In this document: positions 1 to 11,587 of the stretch, one piece after another
How positions within the stretch are numbered: position 1 is the stretch's first letter
Layout of the letters: every line of letters begins with the position of its first letter
Origin: Owenia fusiformis
Taxonomy: Eukaryota > Annelida > Polychaeta > Sabellida > Oweniidae
DNA: 64,000 nt
Direction of reading: 5' to 3'
NCBI GenBank assembly: GCA_903813345.2
Contig: CAIIXF020000008.1
Span: forward strand, 5,281,341 to 5,345,340
Translations under genes and position numbers: made by a program
The notes under the pieces: generated by a model
Seen by the model: only the letters and a program-made list of their open reading frames with translations
Databases searched by the model: none
Told to the model about the DNA's origin: nothing

Positions 1-308
1 CCGTTTTTATTTTCACATGTTATCCTATGAATATCATGCTAACTATGGAATAAACAATAATATTCTAATTTTGGATATATTAACTGATGGGCTTTCAATG
101 GAAGGGTACGCAACTTCCTATATTTCATACATAAGCATTGTCTTGGGTTTTCAAAATTGGAGAAGAATGCATGCTTCCTGTACACATGGAAATGGAATTC
201 ATCATAATTATGGCAATAATGAAACTGAACATTTCCCCACAAATTATATTTTAATTAGAATGTGTTCTTGAATAATTACCCACAATGCAACTCAAAGAGA
301 ACATTTTG
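1..308. other. Gene-free AT-rich flank
   Basis: I see no coding exon, RNA gene or clear repeat here. The last six bases, ATTTTG (303-308), are the left target duplication of the transposon that follows. Confidence 0.5.
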
Positions 309-822
309 TATGGAATGTTTTCTGCTTCATTATTCGTATTTTATAATATGTATTCGTATATTGAACTCTTAATTTGTTAAAAGCACATTTATGTTCGTAA
401 CTTGAGTATTTGTATTCATTGTTTGTATTTTCTCTAATTTATTTCGTTAAAACGTATACAAGTATGTACGTGTTTTAGACTGAAATAAATTCAAAAGTCC
501 TCAAAAGCATTTGTAAGTGACACATTATATATCCGTATTCAGTTTGTACCTTTATCGTTGTTTCTGCAAATATATTAGTTTAATATCTACGAACTGAATG
601 TCAAATTTATCAATGAATAAGTACTTGCCTTGGCATTTCATTTTTTAATTGTCGAATTTATTTTCGTAACAAGGTAATATGTTTCCGTAAAAGCACACAT
701 TTACTGTTCGTAAATATTGTTATTTGTATTCGTAAATTGCACTTATTTATTATTTATTTTATTCACCTTTATAACGGTGGCACACCTCAATGGGTGCTAT
801 ACAAATATAAAACATATTAAAA

Positions 823-1891
823 TCAATCTTTCAATTTAATATATACTTTCTTTAAAAATCTCTTGGAAAGAGAATCAAATTTAAAACCAATAACATGCCC
901 ATTATTCAAAAACACATCATTACCAAGCAGCCAATGTAGTTTTATGTCTTCTGGTAAGGTTAAAAATTCATTCCATACAGGCAATGGAAGGGATGAATTA
1001 AAATCATTGAACAAGGCATGGCGTTCAGTCCTAAAAAATGGCATCTGAGCAATCAATGACATAGGTCATCCCTACATTCATCATTACATAATAAACAAAC
1101 TCCGGTTCCCTTTCCCCATCTCGCTAAATCAGTCTGTAACATGAAACAGCCCGCCTTGGCTCTAAATTTTACCCTGTTTCTTTGACGAGAGCATATCAAT
1201 GAAATCAGTTATAACTATGGAGAATAATGTAGGGGACATATTACAGCCCTGCTTGAGACCACATTTACTCTCATAAAAGTCAGTTTCGAAATCACCAAAT
1301 GAGACTTTATTTTTAGGACATTCATATAGTTAACGCAAAATTGCCCTGAATTCCTTTGTCCCAAAGGTGTGAAAATAAGGTATTATGGTCTAAAACATCA
1401 AATACCTTGGAAATGTCAAGGAAAGCAAGAAATGTTTTCTTTCCTGTACTTTTCCTAAGACTACAAAGTCCTTTAAGGATGAATACACTAACTTCATTTC
1501 TTTATCAACCATGGAAGCATATACCTTATACACATTAGAGGTGACTTATACCACGATGATTATCTAAAATTTCAGTGTCACCATCCTTATGTAGGGGCTT
1601 TAAGATACCCTCTTTCCATTCAGAAGGAAAAGTTTCTGCGTACGTGAAAAACTGAAACATATCTAGCAACGAATCATGTAAAACCTTTCCGCCATACTTT
1701 AAAAAGTCATTCATAATACGGTCGGTACCACACATTTTGCCATTTTTTAGACTTTTCAAGCATTCATCAAGTCTCACTTTAGTAATAGATAATGTATCTA
1801 GGACTTCAGTCTTACATTCTTCATGTAGTTGTTTCATTTTATCATTTAAATCAATAAAACTTGAATCTTTATTCCTGTGAGTGTTTCCCAA
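823..1891 (-). pseudogene. LINE reverse transcriptase remnant with palm deletion
   Basis: Minus-strand reading in several frames gives RT blocks in the right order. First comes an N-terminal block ending in NHRGIS. Then comes block A with FLDISKVFD, which keeps the catalytic Asp, at about 1400-1440. Block B follows with GLKQGCNMSPTLFSI at about 1245-1290. The sequence then jumps to the C-terminal Cys-rich tail (CLLCNDEC, then FFRTERHALFNDF) at about 830-1100. The expected YADD block and thumb are absent, so an internal deletion lies near 1165-1200. The piece continues the endonuclease ORF upstream after a frameshift. It cannot encode an active polymerase. Confidence 0.8.
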
Positions 1892-1892
1892 A

Positions 1893-3302
1893 TTACCCCC
1901 AATAAGTCTTCAGCGTTTCACACGCGGCTTTTTGATCAGTGATCAACTGAGTTGGATTGGAAGGATTTTTAATTTGGATAGGATATTCTGCTTTTTTATT
2001 AAACATTTTTAAAGACTCCCAGTATGATTTGGAACTTTTAGACTTCTTCATGGCATTTCTAGTCATGTTTTTTATGTGGTTATTAACAATTTTATCTTTG
2101 ATTTTATGCTGAACTTTCTGTTTAAGCTCAATATATATGTTCCATAGCTCTTTCAAATAACTAGGATCTGCCACCCCAGACTTTTTCCAAAACCTAAAAA
2201 ACCTGTTGGCCTCTTGCCTATTCTCGATCAAATTATTAATTTCCTTGTCCCAGAAAGATCTACTATGTTGTGATACATTTTTTGGCCCAATTTCATTCTC
2301 AGCAGTGTTAATTAAAAGGTGTTTCCATTGGGTCCACATAGATTCAGCATCGATAAAATTGTTTGAGTTCCATGATTTAAAAACTTCACTTACCTTAATA
2401 TTGAAATTTTCCCAGTCTGTTTTATCAGTTATATCCCATTTTACATACGCTTTAGGTTTTGTCTTGGCAGGAGGTGAATACATGTTTTTTGAACACCCTG
2501 TAGAAAAAGTAGTTAAAATCATAGAGTGGTCACTTCCAATACTGAAGTGGCCATCCTCATCAACGGTCAAACTTTTACATTTTAAAGAAGCAGTTTCATT
2601 AGTTTTAACATAATCAATTGTTGATTGAAGACTATTTCTTTTCCATGTTACCTTTTCTAGGCAAATATTCATAGTGTTCAATATGTTTGTTACCTCACAC
2701 ATATACTCAAGGTCGCCATTAAAACTTGTTTTCCCATTTTCCCTGAATTCAGATATTTTCCCATTACAATCACCCATAAGAACGGTATATTCAGAGTCAT
2801 TTGACAATTCTGAAATTTTTTCAATCAACTCATTACAAAGTACTTGACTTTTTTCAGTGTCAATGCCATCCTGGGGAAAATATACCACACAGAGATTGAA
2901 AATCACATTATTAATTTTCACCCTTACCCAGTATCTCTCTAGATCATCAGACCTAGAATCAAAAAGGTTATCATTCAGTATCTGGACATTATTTTTGATG
3001 AAAAAACCTACTCCGCTTCCGAGCTTATTTTTCCGGTCTTTTGGTAAAAATTTGTAATCATTAGGTAGAATTGAAATATCGCGGCTTTCACCGAACCATG
3101 TTTCTGTCACACCCATAATTGTAAAACCTTCTGTTTCTAATAGCTGAGCCAATTGCACCTGTTTGGCCTGCCCTAAATTTTGAACATTATTAAAACACAT
3201 TCTTACATTATCAGAGGGGTGCTTTCTATCATCACGCCGTATCTTTTTATGAGTGCGGCTGCTTGGTTGAGATGAATTTTTGCATTGGGTGCTGCCAATC
3301 AC
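1893..3302 (-). pseudogene. LINE ORF2 N-terminus: APE-type endonuclease
   Basis: This 469-codon open frame is the apurinic-endonuclease-like domain of a LINE ORF2 plus the linker to the RT. In order one can see NVQNL (Asn), VTETWF (Glu), a VVYFPQ block, MGDCNG (Asp/Asn), TIDYV and the catalytic SDH near residue 255. In this family the domain nicks the target site for target-primed reverse transcription. The frame ends in a stop just before the RT continues in another frame, so the reading is broken although the endonuclease itself is open. Its neighbour upstream is ORF1, 12 bp away, as in other two-ORF LINEs. Confidence 0.85.
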
Positions 3303-3314
3303 TTTGCCAGTGAC

Positions 3315-4320
3315 CTAGTAATTGTTACTGTCTACATCATTGTCCAAAGCACTAAAGGAATTATGGCATATGACGGATTTATGACCAAGGCCGTTACAAG
3401 TATAGCATCTAACAGTCTGGGAGTGCCAATGTGTTCGGGTCAAATGACCTGTCATTCCACATTTTTGACACGCCTGCCCCCGCAGATTGTTAGATGGCCT
3501 GTTATTGTTATGTTTAATATCATTGCCATTTGATGCTTGACTGGAATTTCTGTTCATATTGGACTTAACTTGCCACCACTGAGTGGGGTGGGGAATGTTA
3601 ATAGAAACTGTACGTTGGGGTGCTGCTGGTAGTGGTACATTACTGTCAGATTGGGTAATGTGCGTAGGAGTGGGAGTATTAGGAGCTACAACATTGTTAG
3701 TGCCATTATGCTTTGGCTTATTCCTCCTCCTATTCCTAGGCTTAGCGACAGATTTCAAGTTGGTGTTAAGCTTAACCCCAAGACGATTTGTCCCTGCATC
3801 AGACAAATGAAGTCCATCAGACAGCAGGTATCCTGCATTAACAGTCCCATCACGGAGCTTGAAATCAAGGTCGTTATTTACAAAGGTACAGTTCTCGTCC
3901 TCGGCAATTGTTACTAGACCTGCATTCAGTGTCTAGTAATCTGGTCTCATCAACATCTCTAACAATAGACGAACCAATGAGTAGAGATCTCTGATCTGCA
4001 GCAAGTAAACGATTACGGAGCTGCATGTTTTCCTTATTGAGTTATTGAGAATACAGTCAGTTGTCTTTGAAGCAAGCTGTTTCACTAAATCTGCGTTCGT
4101 TGACTGAAGAGCATCATTTGTACGTTGTATAGCATCCAATGACACTTGCGTAGTCTTTAGAGTAGAGTGCATTGAAGTAAGAATATTTTTCAAATTTGCA
4201 ACAGAGTCCTCCAATGATCCACTGCCGGCACCAATAGCACTGGTATTTGGAACACGTGACTTTCGTGGCCGTCCTCTTGGCTTGACACGTGGTTTTGCAG
4301 GTTTTTTTGGCCATAGTCAT
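3315..4320 (-). pseudogene. LINE ORF1 with AT-hook, SGNH-hydrolase-like motifs and zinc knuckles
   Basis: Read across frameshifts, this ORF1 starts near 4320 with a basic segment containing the AT-hook core RGRPRK. A run of six A's there breaks the frame. A heptad-rich stretch (about 4200-4060) follows. Next comes LLIGSSIVRDVDE (about 3990-3945), which resembles the first block of SGNH esterases. DGLHLSDAGTNRLG (about 3815-3775) resembles the block carrying the catalytic His. The middle of that domain is shorter than usual. The open 163-codon frame 3806-3315 then has a Pro/Asn-rich linker and Cys/His zinc knuckles, the second being CYTCNGLGHKSVIC (CX2CX4HX4C). Esterase-type ORF1 proteins are known from CR1-like LINEs, where they bind RNA. 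The assignment of the esterase rests on two motifs. Confidence 0.65.
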
Positions 4321-4488
4321 AATTACGACATAGTCTCATTTCTTTAGTTTACGACATAATGTCGTAAATCATCACTTGTTTGAGTGCATGTTCCACCACA
4401 GGTCAGGAAAATGTCGAGTTCGGAGTTAGAACATAAATTTGAAAGATTGTTTGATCAATTGGACACCATAAACCAAAGATTAAAAGTA

Positions 4489-5487
4489 CAGGGTGTCCAA
4501 AAAAACAGGACCGTAAAAAAGTTGAATAACTCGGTCAATTTTGCATATTTTACCTTGAAATTTCAGAATTATTTAGTTCATTCAATGTGAATTTCGTTGT
4601 GAAAGTTTGATAATAATCTACCAATTGAGTCAAAAACTACAGCTCCTTACAAAACATACCCCAAATGTGCAAATCTCATCTCTATGCACAATTCAATCCG
4701 GCGAACAAAGCTGTTGATGACCCTCCTACACACATGTCTTTCTGAATGGACAAGTTTGTTCCAAGAACAATTGCTACTGGGGCCTACATCCTCCTGATGA
4801 AGTGTTACAGCATCCATTGCATTCTGAACAATGCACTCCCTGGGTGGCAATGGGGAAACATGGAATCATCAGTCCCTATTGGTTCGAAGGTGACTGGGGA
4901 CTTGCTATCACCATGAACAAGGACCAGTAAGTTCTCACCAAGTTTTGGAGGTCACTAAGCACCAGAAGGGACATCTAAGGAGATAACTACATGTAAGCAG
5001 TGGTTTCAACAAGCCAATACCACCCCAACACTGCAAATGATATGCTGAAATGGTTTAGGCAATGCTTTGGTGGTCAGCTCATCAATTGCAGAACGCAAAC
5101 CATAAGGGCAGCTCATTCGTCTGATCTAAATCCCCCAAATTTTTATCTGAGGATTTCTCAAAGCCAATGTGTATGCTGACAGGCCCCTAACAATCTTAAG
5201 AGGGCAATAACTACCCCAATATTTACCATCCACATTAATGTGAATAGGTAAGGGTCATTAACAACTTTGTTCGCAGGATTCGTTTGTGCATAGAGAGGAG
5301 AAGTGCCCACTTTGAGCATGTTTTGTAAAGGACTGTAGTTTTTGACACAATAAACAGATTATCATCAAACTTTCAGAACAAAATTCACATTGAACGAACT
5401 AAATATTCCATAAATTTTAAGGCAAAATATGCAAAATTGACCAAGTTATTCAACTTTCTTACGGTCCTGTTTTTTTTGGACACCCTA
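4489..5487 (+). mobile_element. Mariner-like element with long inverted repeats
   Basis: The ends CAGGGTGTCC and GGACACCCTA open inverted repeats of roughly 170 bp or more. The left copy runs from 4489 and the right copy up to 5487, and they match over most of their length. GTA, which contains the TA target, stands on both sides (4486-4488 and 5488-5490). Removing the element restores an uninterrupted reading frame in the gag-like ORF, which supports these boundaries to the base. The interior carries a decayed transposase. The length of 999 bp is short for an autonomous mariner. Confidence 0.8.
4750..5210 (+). pseudogene. Mariner transposase remnant
   Basis: Plus-strand reading across stops gives VAMGKHGIISPYWFEGDWG. 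A WFQQANTTPHTANDML stretch follows, and then SSDLNPPNFYL. These match the mariner DDE/D core order (a GP(Y/F)FFE-like block, WFQQDGATPHTA, SPDL.P.DFFLW). The Asp expected in the WFQQD block reads as Ala here, and several in-frame stops are present. It is a dead copy. The N-terminal HTH region was not recognised and is probably deleted. Confidence 0.65.
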
Positions 5488-7043
5488 GTAGAGGATAAAG
5501 AAGAAACTAAGGATAGTAAAGACTCTCAAGAGCAAAGTCAAAATAATCAACAGGCCCGTTTATTCGACACAGTTTCCAATGGCGGGTTGGGTGGTCCAGC
5601 CATAGGTTATGACCCACGTGGTTCTTCCAGCCCTTCGTACAGCGTAGAGGTGCAACAAGAATTTGAGACATTAAAGGACGCTTTACAAAAAATTAGACTA
5701 CAAAATACACACAAACTATTAGAGTCACGAACAGGCATAAAACGTGCAGATCAAGACATTGTCACTATATTAGGTAAATTAGCCAGATACACAGAAGTTG
5801 CTTTCAAATGGCTTTACACTCAGGACCCCAGTAATGGGGCCGGTCCATTGGAGTTACAACAATTGTTTACCATCCTTTCTGCTCAAATGAACTGTTTCCA
5901 ATCAGAATATACAGCGTTGGTTGTGAACAATACATGCGATGACGATACATCCAAGCTTTACAAAGCGTTACAACGAAATCCTCAGATGTTTAATGATGAA
6001 TCAAGACTGAATTTACACACAGCTGCTAACATTGCGTCAAGAAGACGTTTTTTGGCTTACGACTGTTTTCTTATATATTCGTTATTCATTGGCTCATTGA
6101 GATCACGTGATCATTCTCAACGAGACATGGTCAAAGTAATCACCCCCTCCCCCTCACACACATAAAACTCTCGTGTCACGTGACCTATGCCTCGAGACTT
6201 GCAGTTTATATTCGCTAACTCACATTTGTATTCGTAAACTCACATTTATATTCGTAAAGTTTCATTTTATTATTCGTTAATGTACGAATATTTCTTTGCT
6301 TTCTGCAATAATTCATGGAAAATTTTCAAGATTATTATTCGTAAAAATACATTTCTGCGATAAAATAACAGGCAACTTATTTGAAATTTATTGTAAGCTG
6401 TAGTTGGCGAGTAATAAATTGTTAGTTTCAAATATTTCCAGTCCTTACAAACATAAAATGCACCCGGTTTATATGGTCATATATGTATTTGTAACTTAGG
6501 CATTTTATTTGTAAATGTTACATAAATATTCGTCTAAGAGAATTTACTACAAATGAATAATGAAGCAGTTATGACGCTATAATTTTGATACCTCTTTTCC
6601 TTATTGGTCTTTTTGTTTACTTTAAATTGAGATAATCGTGTTTCGTGTTTTTAATCATATTTACAATTTTAAGAGCATCTGAAAAGGCATTTTATAGACA
6701 AAAATTTATGGTCACAAATGGGAACATTAAGGAAACATGGAATGTGATAAATGAAATTTTAAAAAGGAAAGGTCCATTCACTAAGCCACAACTTGAATTT
6801 GACATTGATGGTCAGGTAATTAGCAACCCTAAAGATGTTGCTAATATGTTCAATGAATTTATTTCTAATGTTGGAAAAATCTCAATGATAAAATTTTACC
6901 TAGTTATAAATTATGGTCTGAATTTATGAACAAGCAAAACAGAATAGTTCATAACTTTATTTTTCAAAAAATTGAAAAAGAAGAACTTTTGACCCTTTTA
7001 TCACTTTAAAAGATAGTTCAGCATCTCTGGATGAAATCAAACC

Positions 7044-9841
7044 GGAATGTACTAAAAACCCTTCGACCTACGACCCTTCGACCCTACGACTTACTGGGTG
7101 TCAAGAATTTTTGGAATATATTTTAATATTGAAAAACCCTTCGACCTCTGATTTCCCAGTCCAGTTTACTAAATGATTACGTATAGTTCCAACTTGAGCT
7201 CCCTGTAGGATTTAATCTACCTACAGCTTGTTAACTGTTAAAAATAGCAAGAACATAACTTCGACATATGAGTGTTACCTGATGAATGGGACCCTCACAC
7301 GCCTTCCAAATGGTAGTAAACGAACTCTAGTGTAACTACACCAGCTTATCTTTCCGTCTGATCAACAATAAGTACAGTTATACAAGAAATGTAAATGAAG
7401 TGAAAATATTCCCAAAAATTTTCCGAAAGGCATGTCATTCCGGAAGTTATGATACGTTAGGGTGTCACTACGGTAAATCATTGAAAAATATTGAAAAAAA
7501 TCACAAAATTCAAGTTCTGGTATGAGGTTCCATATCCATCCGCCAAAAGGTATATAGTCAATTTAAAAACTTGTGGTTTTGTACTAAATAACGCCATAGT
7601 TGACTTCTAGGGTACCTAGTATGCCACTATTTTGTATCAAAATATAGAGGAGGAGTTCAACTTTCATTTAAATTACGAAAATAGCGATGTAGGTCAAAAT
7701 ATAGTTCCGGCGTTAGCATGTTTACTACGCGTTGCCTGTCATCTCAGAATTGAGGAAATGGTAGCAAACGTAAGTTACAATAAATGGACGCTGATATCTC
7801 AAAAAAGTAACCGGACTCCCTATAATTTGATGTAGATCAATCGAACCCCTATATGAACAGGTACATTTTGATATCTAACACTATGGGGGGGTAAGCGTTT
7901 TATAGTTGATCACGAACGCCATATGTGTAAAGTATTGTTCTGAATTTTCGAATTTGGTGTTGGATTACGGTACTCACACCTTCTGGGGTACATATCGCCA
8001 TTTTCGAACAAATTAGCCCATACAATGACTATATTTCTGCAATCCCCTATACATAACCTTCATCTCGACACTATATTTAACATAGGGTTTGGGTCTCGAT
8101 TTTTAAATATCACTACGCCAACATAGGGACTTATTTTTAGGTAAAATCTCTGCTTCACCGATAAAAATTAACGAATAAAGTAGTTCCTGTTTACGGGACC
8201 ATATTCTTGAGATTTTTTTCTAAAAATGGCACATTTAAAAAGAACTTGGCCCCTGCTTTACATACATACCTCAAATGCCCACAGTACATACACTTAAACC
8301 TACTATACACACCATTGAAGTTGGCATAGCTTCGTTTTTAAAGTTTTAAAAAACACCCGGAAGTGGTATTTACCGTAATAACACCTTATATGGTGTCACT
8401 CCTGTAAATCATTGAAAAATATTGAAAAAATCACAAAATTCAAGTTCTGGGGTAATTATCGCCATTTTCGAACGAACTAGCCCAACAATGACTATATTTC
8501 TGCGTTCCCCTATACATAACCTTCATCTTGACACTATATTTAACATAGGGTTTGCGTTTCGATTTTTATATATCACTACGCCAACACAGGGACTCATTTT
8601 CAGGTAAAATCCCTGCTTCACCGATGAAAATTAACGAATAAAGTAGTTCCAGTTTACGGGACTATATTCTTGCGATTTTTTTCTTAAAATGGCACATTTA
8701 GAAAGAACTTGGCCTCAGCTTTACATACATACCTCAAATGGCCACATTGCATACACATAAACCTACTATACACACCATTGAAGTTGGCATGGCTTCGTTT
8801 TTAAAGTATTAAAAAACACTGTCCTACCCGGAAGTGCTATTTACCGGAGTGACACCATATTACTGAACATGGGTGAATTGGAATGTTTGTTCGATGGCAT
8901 TATTACACCAAAAGTAGTGCGAAAATGGCCTTTTCACGTGTTGGCATAAAGTTTTGATGACATTTAAAGACACAGTTCCTCCTTCCCGTACATTATCTCA
9001 TGGAAATTGGCATACCAGCGCAAAGATCTTTGTTTTGTGGTGAAGAAAAGCTATCAAACATTGTCTGAAGAGCAGATTTATCTCCGTAATTCAACTTTTA
9101 GCATGGCGACCTTGACCTTGAAAAAATAAAATAGCCATTTGGGCGATAATAGGTGATTCAAAAGTAAAATTAATGCTTTTTCTTAATTTTACTTTGACCA
9201 AGCCTAGAAAAAAATCGGTAAACCTACCCCCAAATTTTTTGACAAGTGTTCTAGATGATATCAACGTTTAAGAAAATGTGTATATCTAGAAATATTTTAA
9301 AAATTAGTGCCATTATGGTGGGTTTGGGTGCTTTTTGCTCTATTTTTTAGCCCACTTCTATGGTTGCCATGGCAACTATTAGGTTTTGGTAACCATGTCA
9401 ACTTGATTTTTCAAGGAAATCCGCCTGATAGTAGTTGGGCCAAGTTTGATGGAAAATGGGCCTTGTTTGATATCCTGGCAGTGAGGTTGATTGTGGCAAG
9501 TAGTAAAACGCCAAACAATGGTGGAGTCATACCTGATGCTTGGATGTTCGCATTTTATTTAGCTCTCGTAAAATGAACGAACAAACGTTCCATTTTCACG
9601 CATGTTCGGTAATATAACGTATCATAACTTCCGGAAATGACATGCCTTTCGGAAAATTTTTGGGAATATTTTCACTTCGTTTACATTTCTTGTATAACTG
9701 TACTTATTGTTGATCGGACAGAAAGAAAGATAAAAAATAGAAGGTCGAAGGGTTTTTATAAAAATATATTCCAAAAATTCTTGACACCCTGTAAGTCGTA
9801 GGTCGTAGGGTCGAAGGGTCGAAGGGTTTTTAGTACATTCC
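7044..9841. mobile_element. MULE-like non-autonomous DNA transposon with 9-bp target duplication
   Basis: The element starts GGAATGTACTAAAAACCC and ends with the reverse complement. The long inverted repeats also share a run of TTCGACC motifs and a second block around the words CAACAATAAGTACAG and TTCCGAAAGGCATGTC (left 7350-7460, right 9605-9725). AATCAAACC is duplicated on both sides (7035-7043 and 9842-9850). A 9-bp duplication with long inverted repeats is typical of Mutator-like elements. No transposase is recognisable. Excision joins the flanking LINE frame exactly. Confidence 0.75.
7976..8875 (+). repeat. Tandem duplication of about 420 bp inside the MULE-like element
   Basis: The segment from about 7976 to 8393 is repeated with scattered changes from about 8447 to 8875. 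Shared words include CGCCATTTTCGAAC, CCCCTATACATAACCTTCATC and CACTATATTTAACATAGGG. The sequence just before each copy (AAATCATTGAAAAATATTG) is also shared. No protein is implied; open frames here differ between the copies. Confidence 0.7.
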
Positions 9842-9890
9842 AATCAAACCAACTATAAAAAGCAATCCAAAACGAAATCATTGATCCCTT

Positions 9891-11375
9891 CCCAATTGAA
9901 AAAAGCCTATGGAAAATCATCTCCAATTATCACCTAACTTACTATTGATAATTAGTTGAAAGTTAGGTGTAAAAATTCACATGCAAATGAGCTAATTATC
10001 AACTTAATTAACGCTTAATTTGCAACTTAATTAACGATTAACTACCATCAATATGCAAATGAGCTATTTACGTAAATTAGTTGAAAGTTAGTTGTAAGTT
10101 TGATGTAAGTTAATCTCTAATTATCACCTAACTTACTATTGATAATTAGTTGAAAGTTAGGTTTAAGTCAGATTTGTGACATCTCAAAAATGACTCGCTT
10201 CTTTTTTGCTTCTCTTCACTCGGAGATTTTTGCTTCATCTTAAACTATTTGTGACGGAATATTCATCTTAATTAGGATCTTTCAGAACAGACAACATTGA
10301 ACTTGAACTATTGAAATTTCACAGCAACAGGAGGGAAAACTCCATGATTCAATTGATGACATACGATTTCCTCCTTCGCACACCTCCTTTTGTCGAAAAC
10401 GTGCCCTCCATCTTGGTTTTCAAAGTTTTCAAATTGACCTAGTTTTAAACCAATCAACGATCGACTCGCTAAACCAATCAGCGAAGATGTCATCTCAATA
10501 CAGATTTACATTATAAGCGTACGTCATCTTTGAACCCTGGGGTTTCTCCCCCTCTTTTTTAAAGCTATTCTATTTTGCAAATTTTTAAGATTCATGAAAA
10601 GCATGTGAAAACATCATTATTGCCATCAACAACTAAAAGCAGAACACAAACATTAGACTATAATGTTACATAATAAGGATGTAACAGATAAAATCAAAAA
10701 TATGTTTTGAAATGTCTTTGATCTAACAATCATTATTTAGAAGAGCACATTTGGATTACTTGTGAAATATAGGTAACCCATGTTAGTACCTAAATTGCAT
10801 TCTAGGATTAATATTATATGATCTGATTCAATAAGATTTTTAAATTCATAAACATTTCAGACAGAAGTGTGAATAAGATTTAACATACATTGTATTCATG
10901 TTCTACATACCCTTATAATAATGTTGACCAAATTTCATGGTAGTATACGCACCATTCACGTTGTAATTCTCAATTTTATGAGAGAAATATCTCTCACATG
11001 TTTTCTTTTTCCACCATCTTGAAATTAAATTTAGGGGGTTTGTATTTCTAAATCATGGGCCTAATTTACGACTAATTATCATTATAATCATCCTATATGT
11101 TAACTATCAACCAATAATCTACTTCAGAACAAAAACGTTTTAATTTACCACTAACTATCACCCTCAAACATTTCATATCTTAATTATCAACTAAAAATCA
11201 TAAATCAGCATTATTGTAAGTTAATTTACGTTGAACTTGCTACTGATAATTAGGCCATAATTATCATTGATTTAATTAACGCTTAACTTTAATTCCAATT
11301 GCCAGCAGAATTGTTGATAATTAGTTGTAAATTAGTTGATAATAAGTTGGTAATTAGTTTTATTTTTCAATTGGG
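9891..11375. mobile_element. Inverted-repeat element with CCCAATTGAAAAA-type ends
   Basis: The region begins CCCAATTGAAAAA and ends TTTTTCAATTGGG. Both flanks are rich in short variants of TTAGTTGAAAGTTAGGTGTAA and TTAATTAACG in both orientations (9935-10170 and 11060-11360), like the subterminal repeats of a non-autonomous DNA transposon. The middle (10180-11030) is unique-looking AT-rich DNA without a supported gene. I could not find a convincing target duplication, so the element may be composite. Confidence 0.5.
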
Positions 11376-11587
11376 TTATTGTTTATTTACAATAAATCTA
11401 TGAGTGAAGGATGTTTTCCTGATCTCCTTAAGTTAGCTAAAACAACTGCATTATCAAATGATTCTCTAAGTGTTTTCATATATGTTTTCGGTATTAATAT
11501 AGAAGATACATAACTCCTACTACCTTAGATTCAACTCCATGTACATTTATCTTTGAGGCAATTGAAATATCACCTAACATCTTTCAG

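Larger units (their letters stand above)
745..4330 (-). mobile_element. Decayed LINE (CR1/L2/Jockey-like non-LTR retrotransposon)
   Basis: This is a non-LTR retrotransposon on the minus strand. In its own direction it has ORF1 (4320-3315), an endonuclease (3302-1893) and a broken reverse transcriptase (1891-823). Its 3' end is an AATAAA-rich tail at about 745-770, next to a short GC-richer hairpin at 778-796. The 5' boundary is uncertain. The element lies inside the TATTCG transposon copy 1. It is dead: ORF1 has several frameshifts, ORF2 is frameshifted near 1892, and part of the RT palm is missing. Confidence 0.8.
4413..6165 (+). pseudogene. Gag-like ORF of a retroelement, split by a mariner insertion
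   Basis: A + strand frame starts at the ATG of MSSSELEHKF (4413) with a short coiled-coil-like segment. It is broken at 4488 by a mariner element and resumes in frame at 5491 (VEDKEE). The reading then gives a hydrophilic stretch, a helical domain with SRTGIKRADQD and KLARYTEVAFKWL, and a second helical block with DDDTSKLYKALQR and NDESRLNLHTAANIASRRR. The frame then runs out into the arm of the host transposon and stops at 6165. The pattern reminds me of the first ORF of DIRS/Ngaro-type tyrosine-recombinase retrotransposons, but I cannot verify it. No RT or recombinase follows, so it is a fragment. Confidence 0.4.
309..6581. mobile_element. TATTCG-family DNA transposon, copy 1 (interrupted)
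   Basis: The ends are imperfect 29-bp terminal inverted repeats that share the core CTGCTTCATTATTCGT. The left end starts TATGGAATG and the right end finishes GACGCTATA. The flanks carry a 6-bp direct duplication, ATTTTG (303-308 and 6582-6587). Arms of about 430-500 bp carry many copies of a TATTCGTAAA-like motif in both orientations, as expected of transposase-binding subterminal repeats. A compact relative at 48387-49375 has the same ends and its own 6-bp duplication. Against that copy, this one carries about 5.3 kb of extra DNA between roughly 745 and 6070. No transposase is visible. The superfamily is not assigned; few superfamilies make 6-bp duplications. Confidence 0.8.
6645..9890 (+). 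pseudogene. LINE ORF2 fragment (endonuclease-RT linker), split by a MULE-like element
   Basis: The 6645-6929 frame gives FYRQKF, NIKETWNVINEILKRK, FDIDG and SNPKDVANMFNEFIS. This is the conserved linker just before the RT in Jockey/CR1-type LINEs. After a frameshift it reads SSASLDEIKP at 7016-7043. It continues in the same frame after the 2.8-kb insertion with TIKSNPKRN at 9843-9876. That segment is the usual start of the RT domain. The fragment lacks both ends, with the endonuclease and the RT body missing. It is a dead remnant whose main value is to date and bound the inserted element. Confidence 0.65.

Noticed and set aside
9307-9576. 89-codon hydrophobic frame in the MULE-like element
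   Set aside because: Trp/Leu/Phe-rich composition suggests a membrane segment, but there is no homology, no partner exon and the element is non-autonomous.
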